Below, one piece after another: positions 23,501 to 34,435 of a stretch of 64,000 nucleotides of DNA (its first letter is position 1; each line of letters starts with the position of its first letter). Under the pieces are notes generated by a model, which was not told the DNA's origin, did not search any database, and saw only the letters and a list, made by a program, of their open reading frames with translations. This DNA comes from Beta vulgaris subsp. vulgaris (taxonomy: Eukaryota; Streptophyta; Magnoliopsida; Caryophyllales; Amaranthaceae). Location of the stretch: positions 39,330,543 through 39,394,542 of the forward strand of contig NC_079202.1 of the NCBI RefSeq assembly GCF_026745355.1, read 5' to 3'. A program made the position numbers and the translations under genes.

Positions 23501-23640
23501 GAGTTGAATGATGAAACTTAAATCACCTAATGATCTTGATTAATAAAATATCTGAAATAAATAAAATAATAAAGAAAAATGAAAAAGGAGATACTTTGGA
23601 TCAGAATTTATTCTCATCTTCCCTTCATCATTCATAAACC
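20583..23640 (+). mobile_element. Non-coding interior of an Ogre/Tat-like element
   Basis: About 3 kb follow the primer-binding site without any gag or pol domain. At 21180-21300 the GTGC/TGCACC words of the LTR recur. At 22140-22770 there is a minisatellite. No 3' LTR is seen before the LINE 5' region begins near 23770, so this is either a truncated element or a large non-coding derivative. The end coordinate is approximate. Confidence 0.45.
22144..22770 (+). repeat. Minisatellite, units of about 46 bp
   Basis: Around twelve imperfect units follow the pattern GACCTAGCGAAGCTAG, then TTATCCTTAAGACCATAA, then AGGCACCCTTT. Two subtypes alternate in the left half, one beginning GAGTTTAGTGAAGCTACTC and one beginning GACCTAGCGAAGCTAG. 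Units degrade to the right of 22610. Confidence 0.85.
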
Positions 23641-23769
23641 AAAAATCCATTCAAAATGAAAGATCGATGAACAACCTTCAAACCTTGCAATACCCATACC
23701 AAAAACTTGTGTGCAAGCCTTGCTACATAAAAAATAAAAAACATCAATGCCAAGCATAAATAAAAAAGC

Positions 23770-24766
23770 GAAAACGTGTGGAAAAAAAGAGCAAAAGCAA
23801 AAGAAAGAGAGAAACTTGTCTTCTCTCTAGAAATTTAATAGAATAGTAACCTGGTATTTGTACTTCAATCCTCAGTTTCTTGAGCCATGGTGAAGGGATT
23901 GAAGAAGGGAAATGGGGGGAAAAATAATACTCAATTGAATAAAAAAAGCAATCAGAAGATTTTGAAGGAGAAATTGATTTGGAAACCTCAACTTGGAGAT
24001 GCCAGAAAGGTGAAGAATATATATCAACGCAATACAAGGAGAAGCTCCAGCTAAGAGCTGGAAATCTGATGATGATGATGATACGCAAAAAAAAGGTCAT
24101 GGTCAAATGGCAAATTATGACAAGGCCTCGTTTAAAGCTGCGAGAAGTCAATTGGAGAATTGGATTAACTCGATTCGAACTCCTCGAGAATAAATTCTGA
24201 AGCCTGGAAACGCCTCTCCATTTCCGACGCAGACATTGATAAGCAACCCATGTAACAAAGCTTCTTCTACTTGGAGTGAATTATTATTTAGCAACCTTAG
24301 ATATGAAGGATTGGATTTAACTAAGAACAATCGATCTCCTAGTCTTGTTGTGGATAATCTGGATAATGTTGTGCATATTACACATGATGTGAAAACTGAA
24401 ATATAGTATTGGAAATCTGTTGTAGTTTGTTATATTTTGGGGATTAAACCTCCTTACAAGATCATTGAGGGGTTTATTAGGAGGGTATGGCAGTAATTTG
24501 GCCAATTTGGGATAGATAGAATTACGATGATGGATTCTGGGGTGTTCATGGTTAGATTCAGTACTATGGATAAGAAACAAAAAGCAATTGATGTTGGTCC
24601 TATAATGTATGACAGTAAACCAATTATAGTGAAGAATTGGACACCAGATTTTGATCTGAAGGTTGAGAATATCTGTCTTGTGCCAACATGGATTAAGCTT
24701 CCAAGTTTACCATTGAAGTTTTGGGGGCAAAGTACTTTGAATAAACCGACAGCAACTATAGGGAAA
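23770..24766 (+). pseudogene. L1-type LINE 5' region and ORF1 fragment
   Basis: ATG at 23887 starts MVKGLKKGNGGKNN, clearly related to the ORF1 start at 47463 (MANGLKRGKGGQK), including the preceding GAGCC. Stops follow, but the DUF4283 region is visible at 24527-24766: MDSGVFMVRFSTMDKKQKA, PIMYDSKPIIVKNWTPDFDL, WIKLPSLPLKFWGQ. DUF4283 is the RNA-binding N-terminal domain of plant LINE ORF1 proteins. The frame is cut at 24766 by a copia-like LTR, and I could not find the rest of the LINE beyond it. Confidence 0.78.
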
Positions 24767-25450
24767 TGAACGAATATGTCCTTAGACATTCCGGCAATTA
24801 CTAAATATAAATAGGAATGTTATTAGATAATAAAGTTAATTATTTTAGTAATCATATTTTCTTGCTAGAGAATAAATATGATTAATAGGACAATATTGAT
24901 TGGGCCTATAACTAAAATATATTAATTCTATGAGGTCACACAGTGTAGCACAAGTTGGACAAAGTAATCAAAATCCAGTTAGGTTTTGGATTGGGCCGGT
25001 CCAAAGGAGAATAGGAGGAGAATTAGTTCTTCTAACTAACCTATGACTCTTTTATTATATATAGGATATAATATTAGGGTTTAGGTGATCAGTTAATCAG
25101 TTAGTTTCTTTTCACTAGAGAGAGAAAGAGAAACCCTAGATCTATTCCCTAAACAGGCGCCTATACCATCAAAAGCGAGAGGATTTTCACTCTTCCATTC
25201 TAGCAGACGTTGGTGTTCAACTGGTGCTCATGGACTCATTAGAGGAGCAACACTTGGGCTGTTGGATCTTCAAAGCTTGCATACAACAGGGAAATCACGT
25301 TACAAACGTTTAATTCTTGATCCCTATTGTGAATTGAAGAGAGAAAATCGCAGATTTTGGAAAGTAGGAGTGACTAGTTTGCAGCGAGTCATGTGCCTGG
25401 GTCTGATCCACGATATTTTTAATGTGAACCGGGTCCTTAAAAGTCCGATT
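24767..25450 (+). repeat. Copia-like LTR, probably solo
   Basis: TGAACGAATATGTCCTTAGA starts in the middle of LINE ORF1 and aligns loosely with the copia 5' LTR at 300: both have TATGTCC near the start, GCAATTACTAA, CTTGCTAGAG and AGGTCACACA in the same order. TATATATAGGATATAA near 25056-25071 is a TATA-like region. The right end is uncertain: one candidate is CAACA at 25287 followed by GGGAAA, which repeats the six bases before 24767, but similarity to the copia LTR seems to continue past it. Confidence 0.6.
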
Positions 25451-25672
25451 GCAAGTCATGATATATAAGGATCATGTAGTTATTTCTTTTTTCTGGAAGG
25501 ATAAAGGTCATATATATATATAGTTGTCGTGTAATTAGAATAGCTTGTTCATTATAGGACTTGTGCATTCCTAACTTTCTAAGAGTGTACTACTATATAT
25601 ATATAACTACATACTTAAGTATGTATTTATTTTAATTTCCAATGATGTACTAATATATGACTACATACTTTA

Positions 25673-26020
25673 GGCCTCGTTTGGTTCACATGGGAAGTAA
25701 TTTCCAATGGGAATTTACATTTCATGGGAAATTATTTCCCTTGTTAATTTCCTAGGAATTAGACAAAATTGTTTGGTTGACACCATAGGAAATTGCATTT
25801 CCTAGGAAATTACTCACCAAGGGGGGGCCTGGTGAGTGATTTCCCATGTTTCATGGGAAATACTATTTCCCTTGGAATTTGTATTTCCTATGCTTCTCCC
25901 ATTTCCCTCCAACCAAACACAACACCCATAATGTATTTCCTAGGAATTTCTATTTCCAAGGAAACAGCTTCCAACCAAACAACACAATTAAGGAATTTCT
26001 ATTCTCCCAACCAAACAACA
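25673..26020. mobile_element. Palindromic MITE-like element
   Basis: Starts GGCCTCGTTTGGTT after TTA and ends in CCAACCAAACAACA. It is filled with complementary GGGAAAT/ATTTCCC and TTTCCTAGGAAATT words. GGCC-T-GTTTGGTT starts are common in Harbinger/Tourist-type and hAT MITEs. The right end lacks a clean inverted copy, so the superfamily is not certain. The short sequence AGTATGTA, then TTATTTTAATTTCC flanks it and also occurs at 25619-25640. Confidence 0.5.
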
Positions 26021-26225
26021 CATTTCAGTATGTAGTTATTTTAATTTCCATAGGTAGATCGCTGAGATTTATGAAAAGTGTCATAACTTGCTATCGAAAA
26101 AAATTAATTGCTCTAAATAGGGGAATGAGTCGATTATAAATAATTAAACTAATTATTTCATACAAAAACTTAAATAGATTTGGTGCACACTAATTTAGTG
26201 TGTACTGGGTTGGTAATTAATATTA

Positions 26226-26311
26226 ACTTTATATAGTGAGTTTTTTCAGAGATATAGTGAACTTGTAATATACAATATAGTGAATTTATTAATGCAAAAA
26301 GATATAGTGAA
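26226..26311 (+). repeat. GATATAGTG degenerate array, left part
   Basis: Irregular copies of GATATAGTG(A/G) spaced by 15-25 bases. The array resumes at 27790 after the solo LTR. Confidence 0.75.
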
Positions 26312-26316
26312 ATTAT

Positions 26317-27784
26317 TGACAGGCTAAAGTCGCATCACCTAATCAAAAATAACCTAAGGTCCACTAACTAGTAGTCAGGGAAGTCAGGATCGAATCCACA
26401 GGGAGAAGTTATACTATTATATCTGAACTTTAATATTATACTAACAAAATCAGATGAATGGTTGTGTTACTAAGCTAAACAAGTAACAGAATTAAATAAG
26501 AAGGTGTAAATATATCAGTAAAGTACTAGAATCATGGATCACTATGCATACAATTCGGGAAATCAAGGATAAACGATAACCACCTAGTAAGTCAATTGTC
26601 TAGGGCACACGTAATTTCTCTCGAACATTACCTCCCTCAAAGATCACCCAGCCGCTCTCGCATAGTCAAGGGTCACTTCACCTAATAATTGAAAGCCTAT
26701 ACGGTATCTCTCCTCTCGAAGTAGATTCAGTATTGCAGAAGTAGAAATATAAATCAGGCCTAACTTATAATCCTAGCATGAAGAAACAATCAAAGGAAAC
26801 AATTGAAATACCAGATAATCAAACTAATCTATCAATCCCTTATTGTATACATAGATCTCCACAATTCTAGAAATAGAACTACTCACTCATAATCATGAAA
26901 TCAATAACAAGAATCATATAAAAACTCATACTTGGAAACATGGCAAATAACTAAGAAAACAAAATAGTTAATAATGGAAGAAATAACAAAGAAGTAAAGA
27001 AGAAAGATTACCTAATTATATTGAACTATGAATAAGCAAAAGGTTTGATCTTGAATTCAAATCACAAAGCAATGAATTAAGGTTCTTGAAACGCTCTAGA
27101 GAGAAAAACTAATAATAAAAACTAGATAGGAGTTAATAATTCTGATTTTTCTATTTATACAAGCCCTAAAACAATAGAAGAAAATCTCGAAAAAGGGCCC
27201 GCAATCATTAAAAATCTCGCGTCACGCCAGCCGCCCGATCGGGCCAAAGTCGCCAGACGGGATCGGGCTCCAAAGAAGATGATTAAGGCCAAAACCGCAA
27301 GACGCCCGATGCAATCGGGCTGACCCGCCCGATGACATCGGGCGGCCTTATGAAATGGGAGGCAGGGTGCTGGGATGGCGCCACGCGCGGCCAACTCGCC
27401 CGATCGGGCGAAAGACCGAATTACGACAGGGCATAAAACGCCCGATCGGGCCCGCAGCTGAAGTATGAAGAACTGGTATATCGCCCGATCGGGCTGGGCC
27501 GCCCGATCCCATCGGGCCGATCGGCTTATCTTCGTTTTCTTTTCTTTCTTTGCTCAAAGTCCCGGAAATCATCCTCGGGATCTAGAAACTCGGCATCTAA
27601 CCTCTCTAATCCACTGTGCAATCATGTAAAGTAGGTGATAGCTTCCAAAACCTACAATTCAATACAAAATAGCAAACCACAACTAGATGGAGAGAATTAG
27701 TACCAAATGGCTCCTAAGAGCACCATAATCACAACTTTTAGCACATAATTAGGGGAGAGAACTCTATATAAAACCATAACATCA
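26317..27784 (-). repeat. Solo LTR of a Ty3/gypsy-like element
   Basis: A 1468-bp unit that begins TGACAGG and ends ACATCA on the plus strand (TG...CA on both strands) is flanked by the exact 5-bp duplication ATTAT (26312-26316 and 27785-27789). It contains no internal domain, so it is a solo LTR. Its promoter points to the minus strand: a block of CCCGATCGGGC palindromes (27230-27525) lies about 70 bases upstream of TATAAATAG (27159-27151). The phrase GATCGAATCCACAGGGAG near its end is common in leader regions of plant gypsy elements; lineage is inference. A diverged copy lies at about 30540-31940 in the opposite orientation. Confidence 0.85.
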
Positions 27785-27789
27785 ATTAT

Positions 27790-28205
27790 ACGCAATATAG
27801 TGGAAGATTTTATTTTAATATATATTTTAACATGTAGGAAGATATAGGATGTGTATTATATCGTGACATGTGCTTTAACATATAGGAAGATGTAGTTTTT
27901 GCATGATATAGTGAGTATGAATGATATATTGAGTTTCTGCATGATATTATGAGTGTCTGAATGATATAGTGGATTTTTCATAAATGATTTAGTTTATTCA
28001 TGATATATATATAGTATTTTTCAAAATGATATAGTGTGTTTCCTCATGATATATTGGGTTTCTTCATGATATAGTGGCTTTTTTTTAGAATGATGTAGTT
28101 TATGCATCATATAATATGTTTATGAATGATATAGTGAGTTTTTGTGTGATATAGTGGTTTCTACATGATATAGTGGGTTTCTAAATGATATTATGGATTT
28201 TTTAA
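27790..28205 (+). repeat. GATATAGTG degenerate array, right part
   Basis: About fifteen irregular copies of ATGATATAGTGGGTTT-like units, spaced 20-30 bases. It continues the array at 26226 across the solo LTR. Confidence 0.8.
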
Positions 28206-28386
28206 CAATACTACGTGCATTTGGCCTCGTGCTTGCTTATGTTAACGTGAACCGAGTCCACACAAGTCAAATTGATTATTTTAAACTTTAAAAAAATATC
28301 AACTTATCTATTATACAAATTACCTCACATTTATTTCGACACCGAAAGAGTTGTACGTGTGAGGAGATAACAAGTCACCATAAAAG

Positions 28387-28602
28387 GCTTGGTGGAGGTA
28401 GTCAGTAACTCACCCTGTGACTTTAAGGTCACAAGTTCTAACCCCAATACATACTTATGCTTTGGAGTAGGGATTCCCTTATATTCCCCCTACTTTCAAG
28501 CATTGACTTGTGTAGTTGGGTTGGCTGACCGACGAGAGTTGATAGTCCAGTACAGGTCCTTCTTCTTACCAAGGAGTTCTCTGATGGGGGCCCAAAAAAA
28601 AA
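28387..28602 (+). mobile_element. tRNA-derived SINE
   Basis: A 216-bp element flanked by the exact 12-bp duplication TCACCATAAAAG (28375-28386 and 28603-28614). It starts GCTTGGTGGAGGTAGTC (A-box-like) and has GGTCACAAGTTCTAACCCC (B-box-like) about 35 bases on, the split RNA polymerase III promoter of tRNA genes. It ends in a short A-run. Length, tail and duplication fit a SINE; the source tRNA is not clear. Confidence 0.85.
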
Positions 28603-28773
28603 TCACCATAAAAGTTAAAGGTGCACCTGCACCTCCCTTTAGATAGACCTTTTAACTAGATAGAATGCACACTTGTATCAGGTTATTTGTTACAACTATT
28701 GCCATTCGTAAGGTTTTAAGAAATGTTCTATAACTTGACACCAAGTATCTATGAATTAAGATTATGAAATATA

Positions 28774-30122
28774 CACTAGTGGAAAAAACCTTATATGTCA
28801 CTTAGTAGTAGATGCAGTTTTACAAAAATCGCATCTGAAAAGCAACCAAAAAATGAGAGGAAAAAGATGATACGACAATCTGATGCGATCCTTTAATGGA
28901 CCGCGTCAGATTTTAGAAACTGATGCGGTTTCTTATGGACCGCATCAGATTTCAGTCCATAAAAACGAGCATTCCAACGCGGCCCAACAAATACGATCCA
29001 ATCTGTTTATCCCATCAACCCAACAAATACCGGACCCTCATCTCTCACTCAATACAACTCATTCCTCTCCTCTCTCTCCTCACTCAACTGAACCCTAATC
29101 CCATTCCTCCTCCACCCACGGCGCCCCCTCATCTCTCAATCTGACCCCCTCCTCTCTCCTTCCTCATCCCTCCTCCCTCCTCCCTCATCAACGATGAACC
29201 GCAAAGACGAATTGAACCATAACGCCTCCTCAATGACGAACAACAACGCCTCCTCAACGACGAACTAACCACAACGACAAACGAAGAGAAGAACCGTAAC
29301 TTACGCTCGACTGGCTTGCCGTCGTTTCACGCCGCCATTTGCAACGAGGAATGCAGCGTCCTTTTGAGTTAGATCTAATTTTTTTTAATTTTCCGGCTAT
29401 TTTCTATAATTTATGTTTTAAGTTAGTTTTAGTTCGATTTTTTTTAAATTTTCGTTTATTTTCTGTAATTTGCATTTTTAGTTAGATTTAGTTTGCTTTT
29501 TTTAAAAAAAATCGTTCAATTTCTGTAATTTATGTTTTTTTAGGTACAACTAGTTTTTTTTTTTTCGTTACTTTTACTTTTGGTTCTGTAATTTCTGTAA
29601 ATTTCGTTACTTTTCGCTATTCTCGTTATGTTTTTAGTTCGCTTTTTTCATTGTTGAATCGGAATTGTGTATGTATTTTTTTTGTTTTTTTACTTCTGGT
29701 TCTGTAATGCAGCTTTTTTTCGTTTTTATGCTCTTTATTTTTTCATTGATGAATTGGAAGTTATTGGTATTCATTGTTATGCAGCATTTTTTTCGTTTTT
29801 TATGCTCTGTAATTTTCGTTTTTTCGTTTGCTGTTATATTCGTTGTTATTGATAAAGGCAGCATGTTAGTTGCAGACCTCTGCAGGGTACAGGTCTGTAA
29901 TTTTTTCTGGACACAAACTCAAAAATCTGATGCGGCTCTTAGCGAAAACCGCATCAGATCATCACCTAATCTGATGCGGTTTTCCCTCTGAACTGCATCA
30001 GATGCGGTTTCGGACCACATCAGAAATGATAAGTCACCTGTTGCGCCCCCACCTGATGCGGACCAAAACCGCATCTGAAAGGCCAGTTTTGACCATACCA
30101 GGTGGGGTTTTTTCCACTAGTG
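28774..30122 (+). mobile_element. Non-autonomous CACTA element, family 2, copy D
   Basis: The ends are perfect inverted repeats of CACTAGTGGAAAAAACC, with the 3-bp duplication ATA on both sides (28771-28773, 30123-30125). Subterminal hairpins use CTGATGCGGTTTT and its complement (28879-28917, 28919-28955, 29928-29961, 29970-30006, 30053-30080). The interior has a CT-rich segment (29035-29190), a GC-richer stretch and a long T-rich tail, the same plan as family 1. No transposase is encoded. Confidence 0.93.
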
Positions 30123-30539
30123 ATATATTATTCACTTTAACACCAAATATACAGAGTTATTTCAATAAGAAATTTCTTTTTGTTCCCTGAATTTTTTTGA
30201 GAGGTATATGAGGTATTCGTGGAATTTCTATCTTCGGGAAAGACCACTAGAAACCTAAATTAGTGCAATTTGTATCTCAGGGAGAGCCAACTAGAAAACT
30301 TGAGTACAAAGCAAAAAAAAATACTATATCTAATTACTCAAGAAACAATAAGGCTTCTTGCATAAGAAGGCAACCACCTCTTGACAAGTGGGATGACGGC
30401 GGTAGCTAAACTATTGTCCAGGTTGGTGAAAGTTCACGGCGGTGACAATTCAAAATATATCCACCGACAATGAGAACCTCGACGACGACGACAATCCAGA
30501 TCAGGGGTATATATGGGTGGCGGTGGAAAATCCTTCAAA
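30123..30539. other. No gene recognised
   Basis: Sequence right of the CACTA element. A GC-richer patch with GACGACGACGACAATCC near 30481-30497 has no open frame of note. Confidence 0.4.
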
Positions 30540-31940
30540 TACATATTTAGGTGCATTTAGGTTGAATTTCTAGTTCGTATTAGAGCATTTAGTGCATTTA
30601 CTACTCTCCGTTTGCTTCTTTTGATGAATTTCAGGTGATATTAATGCAAATAGATTATGGTTGGCTAAGCATGAGTGAAACAAACATGAATAAAGAAGGT
30701 AGATTGCATGAGGATCACAAAGCATCTCTTTGAGACGCATTTGGGTTACAATGAATGGAACCATCACTGCAAGAAATGTGAAAACTGACTCTTGTGCACT
30801 CTTTTATTTATATATTTTGATACAGAAATGATAATGTCCAATTTGGTTCGAAAGTACTTGAAGAGCTGTCCCACGACTGGTCACATGCTAAATTTCGATG
30901 AGAGATGAGAAAGTTATGATGTTTCGAAAATGAGCAGTTTTGATAATTTGTTATGCGGTCGATCGGGCGGTATCTTGTCCGACTGGGTGGATCGTGGTTT
31001 CACTTTATTCTACGGGTTATGACATGACAAACCCCCCTCCCCCCGACAACCTGGGTGGGGAGATTTTTAGGCGTTTTGAAGCGCGTGTTGTGCTGTTTAT
31101 TACATTATTATAAATAACTCTCCTTTTATAGAAGAAAAACTATTTTTCTTATTCTTATTTTAGCCATTAGTTTTCGAAGCACTTTTATTCTCTCAAGAAT
31201 CCTAGTTTATTCTATTTTACAAATTCATTGAAGATTTGAATAGAGTATTAATTTCAAAATTTGTTCTTCAATTGGTATTGTTTCTCATTCCTTACTAGTC
31301 TGATCTCTTTTATATTCGTCTTTGTTATTGCATCATATCGCTTTCTTATTTAATTGTGATTATGTTTTCCTCAATTATGTGTGCGTAGTTTATTTTCTAG
31401 GAATTTGGGGATCTGTGTATGCATATCAGGGATTAATTGGATGATTATTTAATTCATTGATTTGTTTGATTCTTGCTATTGAGTTATTTAAGTTAATCTA
31501 TAAGTTTGGTCAACAGTGGATTATTGTTGCAATACAAAGTTATAGACCGAGAGGTAGGATCTTGTACAGGCTCTCAATAGTAAGCTTAGTGATCTATGAC
31601 CATGTGAGAGCGGCTTACTGAGTTTCGAGTGAGGTAATGTTCAAGATAAATTACATGTGCCCTAGTTAGATTATTTCATTGAGTTCTTCAATCATTCTTG
31701 ATATTCTGAATTGCATACATGGTGAACCATTTCCTAATCTTTTCCTAAATTGATGTTTGTGATTTAATTATATGCTTAGTTCAGTAAACCAACAATTTTC
31801 ATCTGATTTAATTAGTATAATATAAGAGTTCGGACATTATAGTATAGCTATCTCCTTGTGGATTCGATCCTGACTTCCTTGACTATCAGTTAGTGGACCT
31901 TAGGTTATTTTTTATTAGGTGATACGACTTTAGTCTATAA
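30540..31940 (+). repeat. Diverged plus-strand copy of the gypsy-like LTR
   Basis: The right end, GGTGATACGACTTTAGTCTA (31919-31938) preceded by CCTTAGGTTATTTTT and GTGGATTCGATCCTGACTTC, is the reverse complement of the start of 26317-27784 with a few changes. It keeps GATCGGGCGG words at 30961-31010 and TATAAATA at 31110-31117. Its last bases (CTATAA) no longer read CTGTCA, and the left boundary is not clear, so this is an older, eroded copy without an obvious target duplication. Confidence 0.65.
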
Positions 31941-33460
31941 TAAGATATTCAATTATAAAAGACAAATTTATTTATAGAAGGTTTTATTTCCTTTTAAGCT
32001 AAATTAGTGTCTTTATACAAATGATTTAAGAAGAGAATGAGAAATTCATTGAGTTTGTCTTGTAAGAGACTGCCTACTTTTAAATTAAAATTAGGCAATG
32101 GTAAGCCCAATATTAAAAAGAGAATTAGCCCAGTAGTGAGTAGGTTAATTTCATTTGGTGACTAGTTTAATTCATTTAGTAACTAGGACTACTTTTATAT
32201 TAAAATTAGACCGTCTTTTTTAATAATTTTTGAAATTGATATTAATATTTATGTCATATTTGGTTATTAAATTATTGGCGAGTAAAAAAAAATTAAAATA
32301 CATTCTCTGCTTTGAAATAAATGAAACATCTGTTTTTATGTGAGATATTTTTTACAGTAGTGTTTCATTTAAATTTCAGGAATGAATTAGCTTTCGCAAA
32401 GTGAAGTATAGATTTTGGACATGGTTGACCAAAAGCTTTGTATTAATTAGTACTCATTTTATTTGAATGCGAATCTTGGCATTTTCAAAGGGCAGTTTTA
32501 GGTAAGGACTCCAGCCTCTACCTTTGTTTCGGGACTCGCAAGCAATGTACATACGAATATACGAATCCCAGAGCTCAGAGGTCAGAGCTCAATATATTTT
32601 TGGGAAAATTGTAATTTAATTATAAGCTCTTTTTCGCTTTACCCAATTAGATTTTTTGGATAGTATCTTCGATTTAAAAAGGGGTTGACATTAGTCATTT
32701 TGTGTTCCATAAATGCTTTCACATATCGATGATTAATATGCTCAAAATTAGTTAGTACGTAAGATACGCCATAGGATCACCTAAATTAACTATGAATCTA
32801 AGTAACGAAGCAGATTCTTTCGGGTCAAACTATATATAAAAAACAAAAAAAAGCTCATATGTTGGTAATTATACTAGAAATAGATCTATAATATAAGTAT
32901 AAATGTATGTATGTTAAGAATAAAGGGAATCCGAGTCTTAAAGTATATATTTATTCCAATTGAGGTTGAGTAGTTGAGGTGGTATAGTTTTTGGCATCAC
33001 ACCTCGTATTTCTTTTTTTTTAGGGGTCCCACCTCATATTTCTGAGGTTCAGGTATCAAAATTCATGAGACTCATTTGAGTAATTCCCTTACCTCTCTTA
33101 AGTTAGCCCCCTTGTTCTTTCGTTAAAAAGAATTACTTATTACAATTAATCGTATAATTTGTATTCTTATATATATTACAAATAAAATCAGCTCATATTT
33201 TAATTATTACAAGTTTAAGGGCCAGAGTCGTGCCCCAAGTACTTTGTTTACGCTACGCTTTTTCTTTTTCTTTAATAAAGCAAAAGCATTAAGTAGTTGC
33301 ATTTAAACCGGCAAAATTGGCGTCAACGCCTCAAACTATAAATTGGATGCCCATAGCACTACAACCTTGGGCTAGTAACCAAAATATCACGAACTATTGG
33401 AATTGGTGTAGCGCGTATCATTACTAATAGCGAAGGTAATTAAGTCTTTTGGTCGGTATA
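31941..33460. other. AT-rich stretch, no feature recognised
   Basis: No domain-bearing frame, RNA gene or transposon boundary seen. Confidence 0.5.
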
Positions 33461-33479
33461 TAACGGAGTAGAGGTGTCA

Positions 33480-33955
33480 AAAACTGGGCCGACCCACGGG
33501 TGAACCCGCATGCGACCCAGACCCAACCTGTTCCGAGCCGAGAATGGTCGGTTGGAAAGCCGACCCATTCCGACCCAGTGTCCACCCGTGCCCAGTTTAA
33601 CCCGTGAAATTGGTAACCCAACCTGAATTGGGCCGACCCAGGTTGACCCGTGCCCAGTTGTACCCGTGAACAATGACCCAGACCCAACCTGTTTCCGACC
33701 CAAAATGACCCACACCCAACTTCACCCGCCAATGACCCAATTAAACCCACCCAGTTATCACCCAACCCAGTTGTGACCCAACCCAGTTGTGACCCAACCC
33801 AGTTATCACCGACCCAGTTGTGACCCAACCCAGTTATCACCGACCCAGTTGTGACCCAACCCAGCTATCACCGACCCAATTGTGACCCGACCCAGTTACC
33901 ACCCGACCCAAAATCATTCCAACTCAATACAACCCGACCCAAAACCATTCCAATC
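33480..33955 (+). repeat. hAT left subterminal array
   Basis: Copies of ACCCAACCCAGTTGTG and ACCCAGTTATCACCG alternate, giving units of about 30 bases; the cleanest are 33745-33895. Such arrays are expected to bind hAT transposase. Confidence 0.85.
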
Positions 33956-34382
33956 CTTATCACCTTAAAATATGTTTCCTAACAAGTGTTCAAATTTTTC
34001 TGACAAATGGAGTACTTTGCATTAGCCTAATGTAATGCTTATTTGCACCTGATGCAACGCCTAATGAACTGTTGCAATACAATAGTTCAAATGTATGTCC
34101 AGGCCTATTACAACAGCGTATCATATAAAAATATATATTCCCGTATAATTTAGTATTCATATTAAGCCAAGTAATGAAACAAGTCAATGATGATTAAGTA
34201 TCATTCTTATAAAAAAAATTCATGACGATCATGAATATAAATAGCATATCCACTCGTTTCAATAATTTACAAAATCAAGTACTCAAGTGGTACGTGTATC
34301 AATCCAGAAGATACAAATTTCCTTCGTTGAGATCATAAATATTGATCACCAAAATGGTCCAACTAATATGAGATCAAGTAAC

Positions 34383-34435
34383 ACTACTACAAAGAAGGCC
34401 TAGGAAACCGGTTGAAAACAACCTAGGAAACCGTC
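34383..34435 (+). other. Orphan CACTA-like terminus
   Basis: CACTACTACAAAGAAGG followed by two copies of CCTAGGAAACCG looks like a CACTA end with subterminal repeats. I could not find a matching inverted end inside the hAT element. Confidence 0.35.

Noticed and set aside
25262..25468. 68-codon frame
   Set aside because: Overlaps the copia-like LTR; no recognisable protein.
27155..27572. Two minus-strand frames rich in Gly, Pro and Arg
   Set aside because: They cover the CCCGATCGGGC palindromes of the solo LTR upstream of its TATA box, so they are untranslated U3 sequence.
28389..28646. 85-codon frame
   Set aside because: It coincides with the SINE and runs through its tail and target duplication.
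33424..33840. 138-codon minus-strand frame, Gly/Trp-rich
   Set aside because: It is an artefact of the GACCCA tandem array and extends past the transposon boundary.
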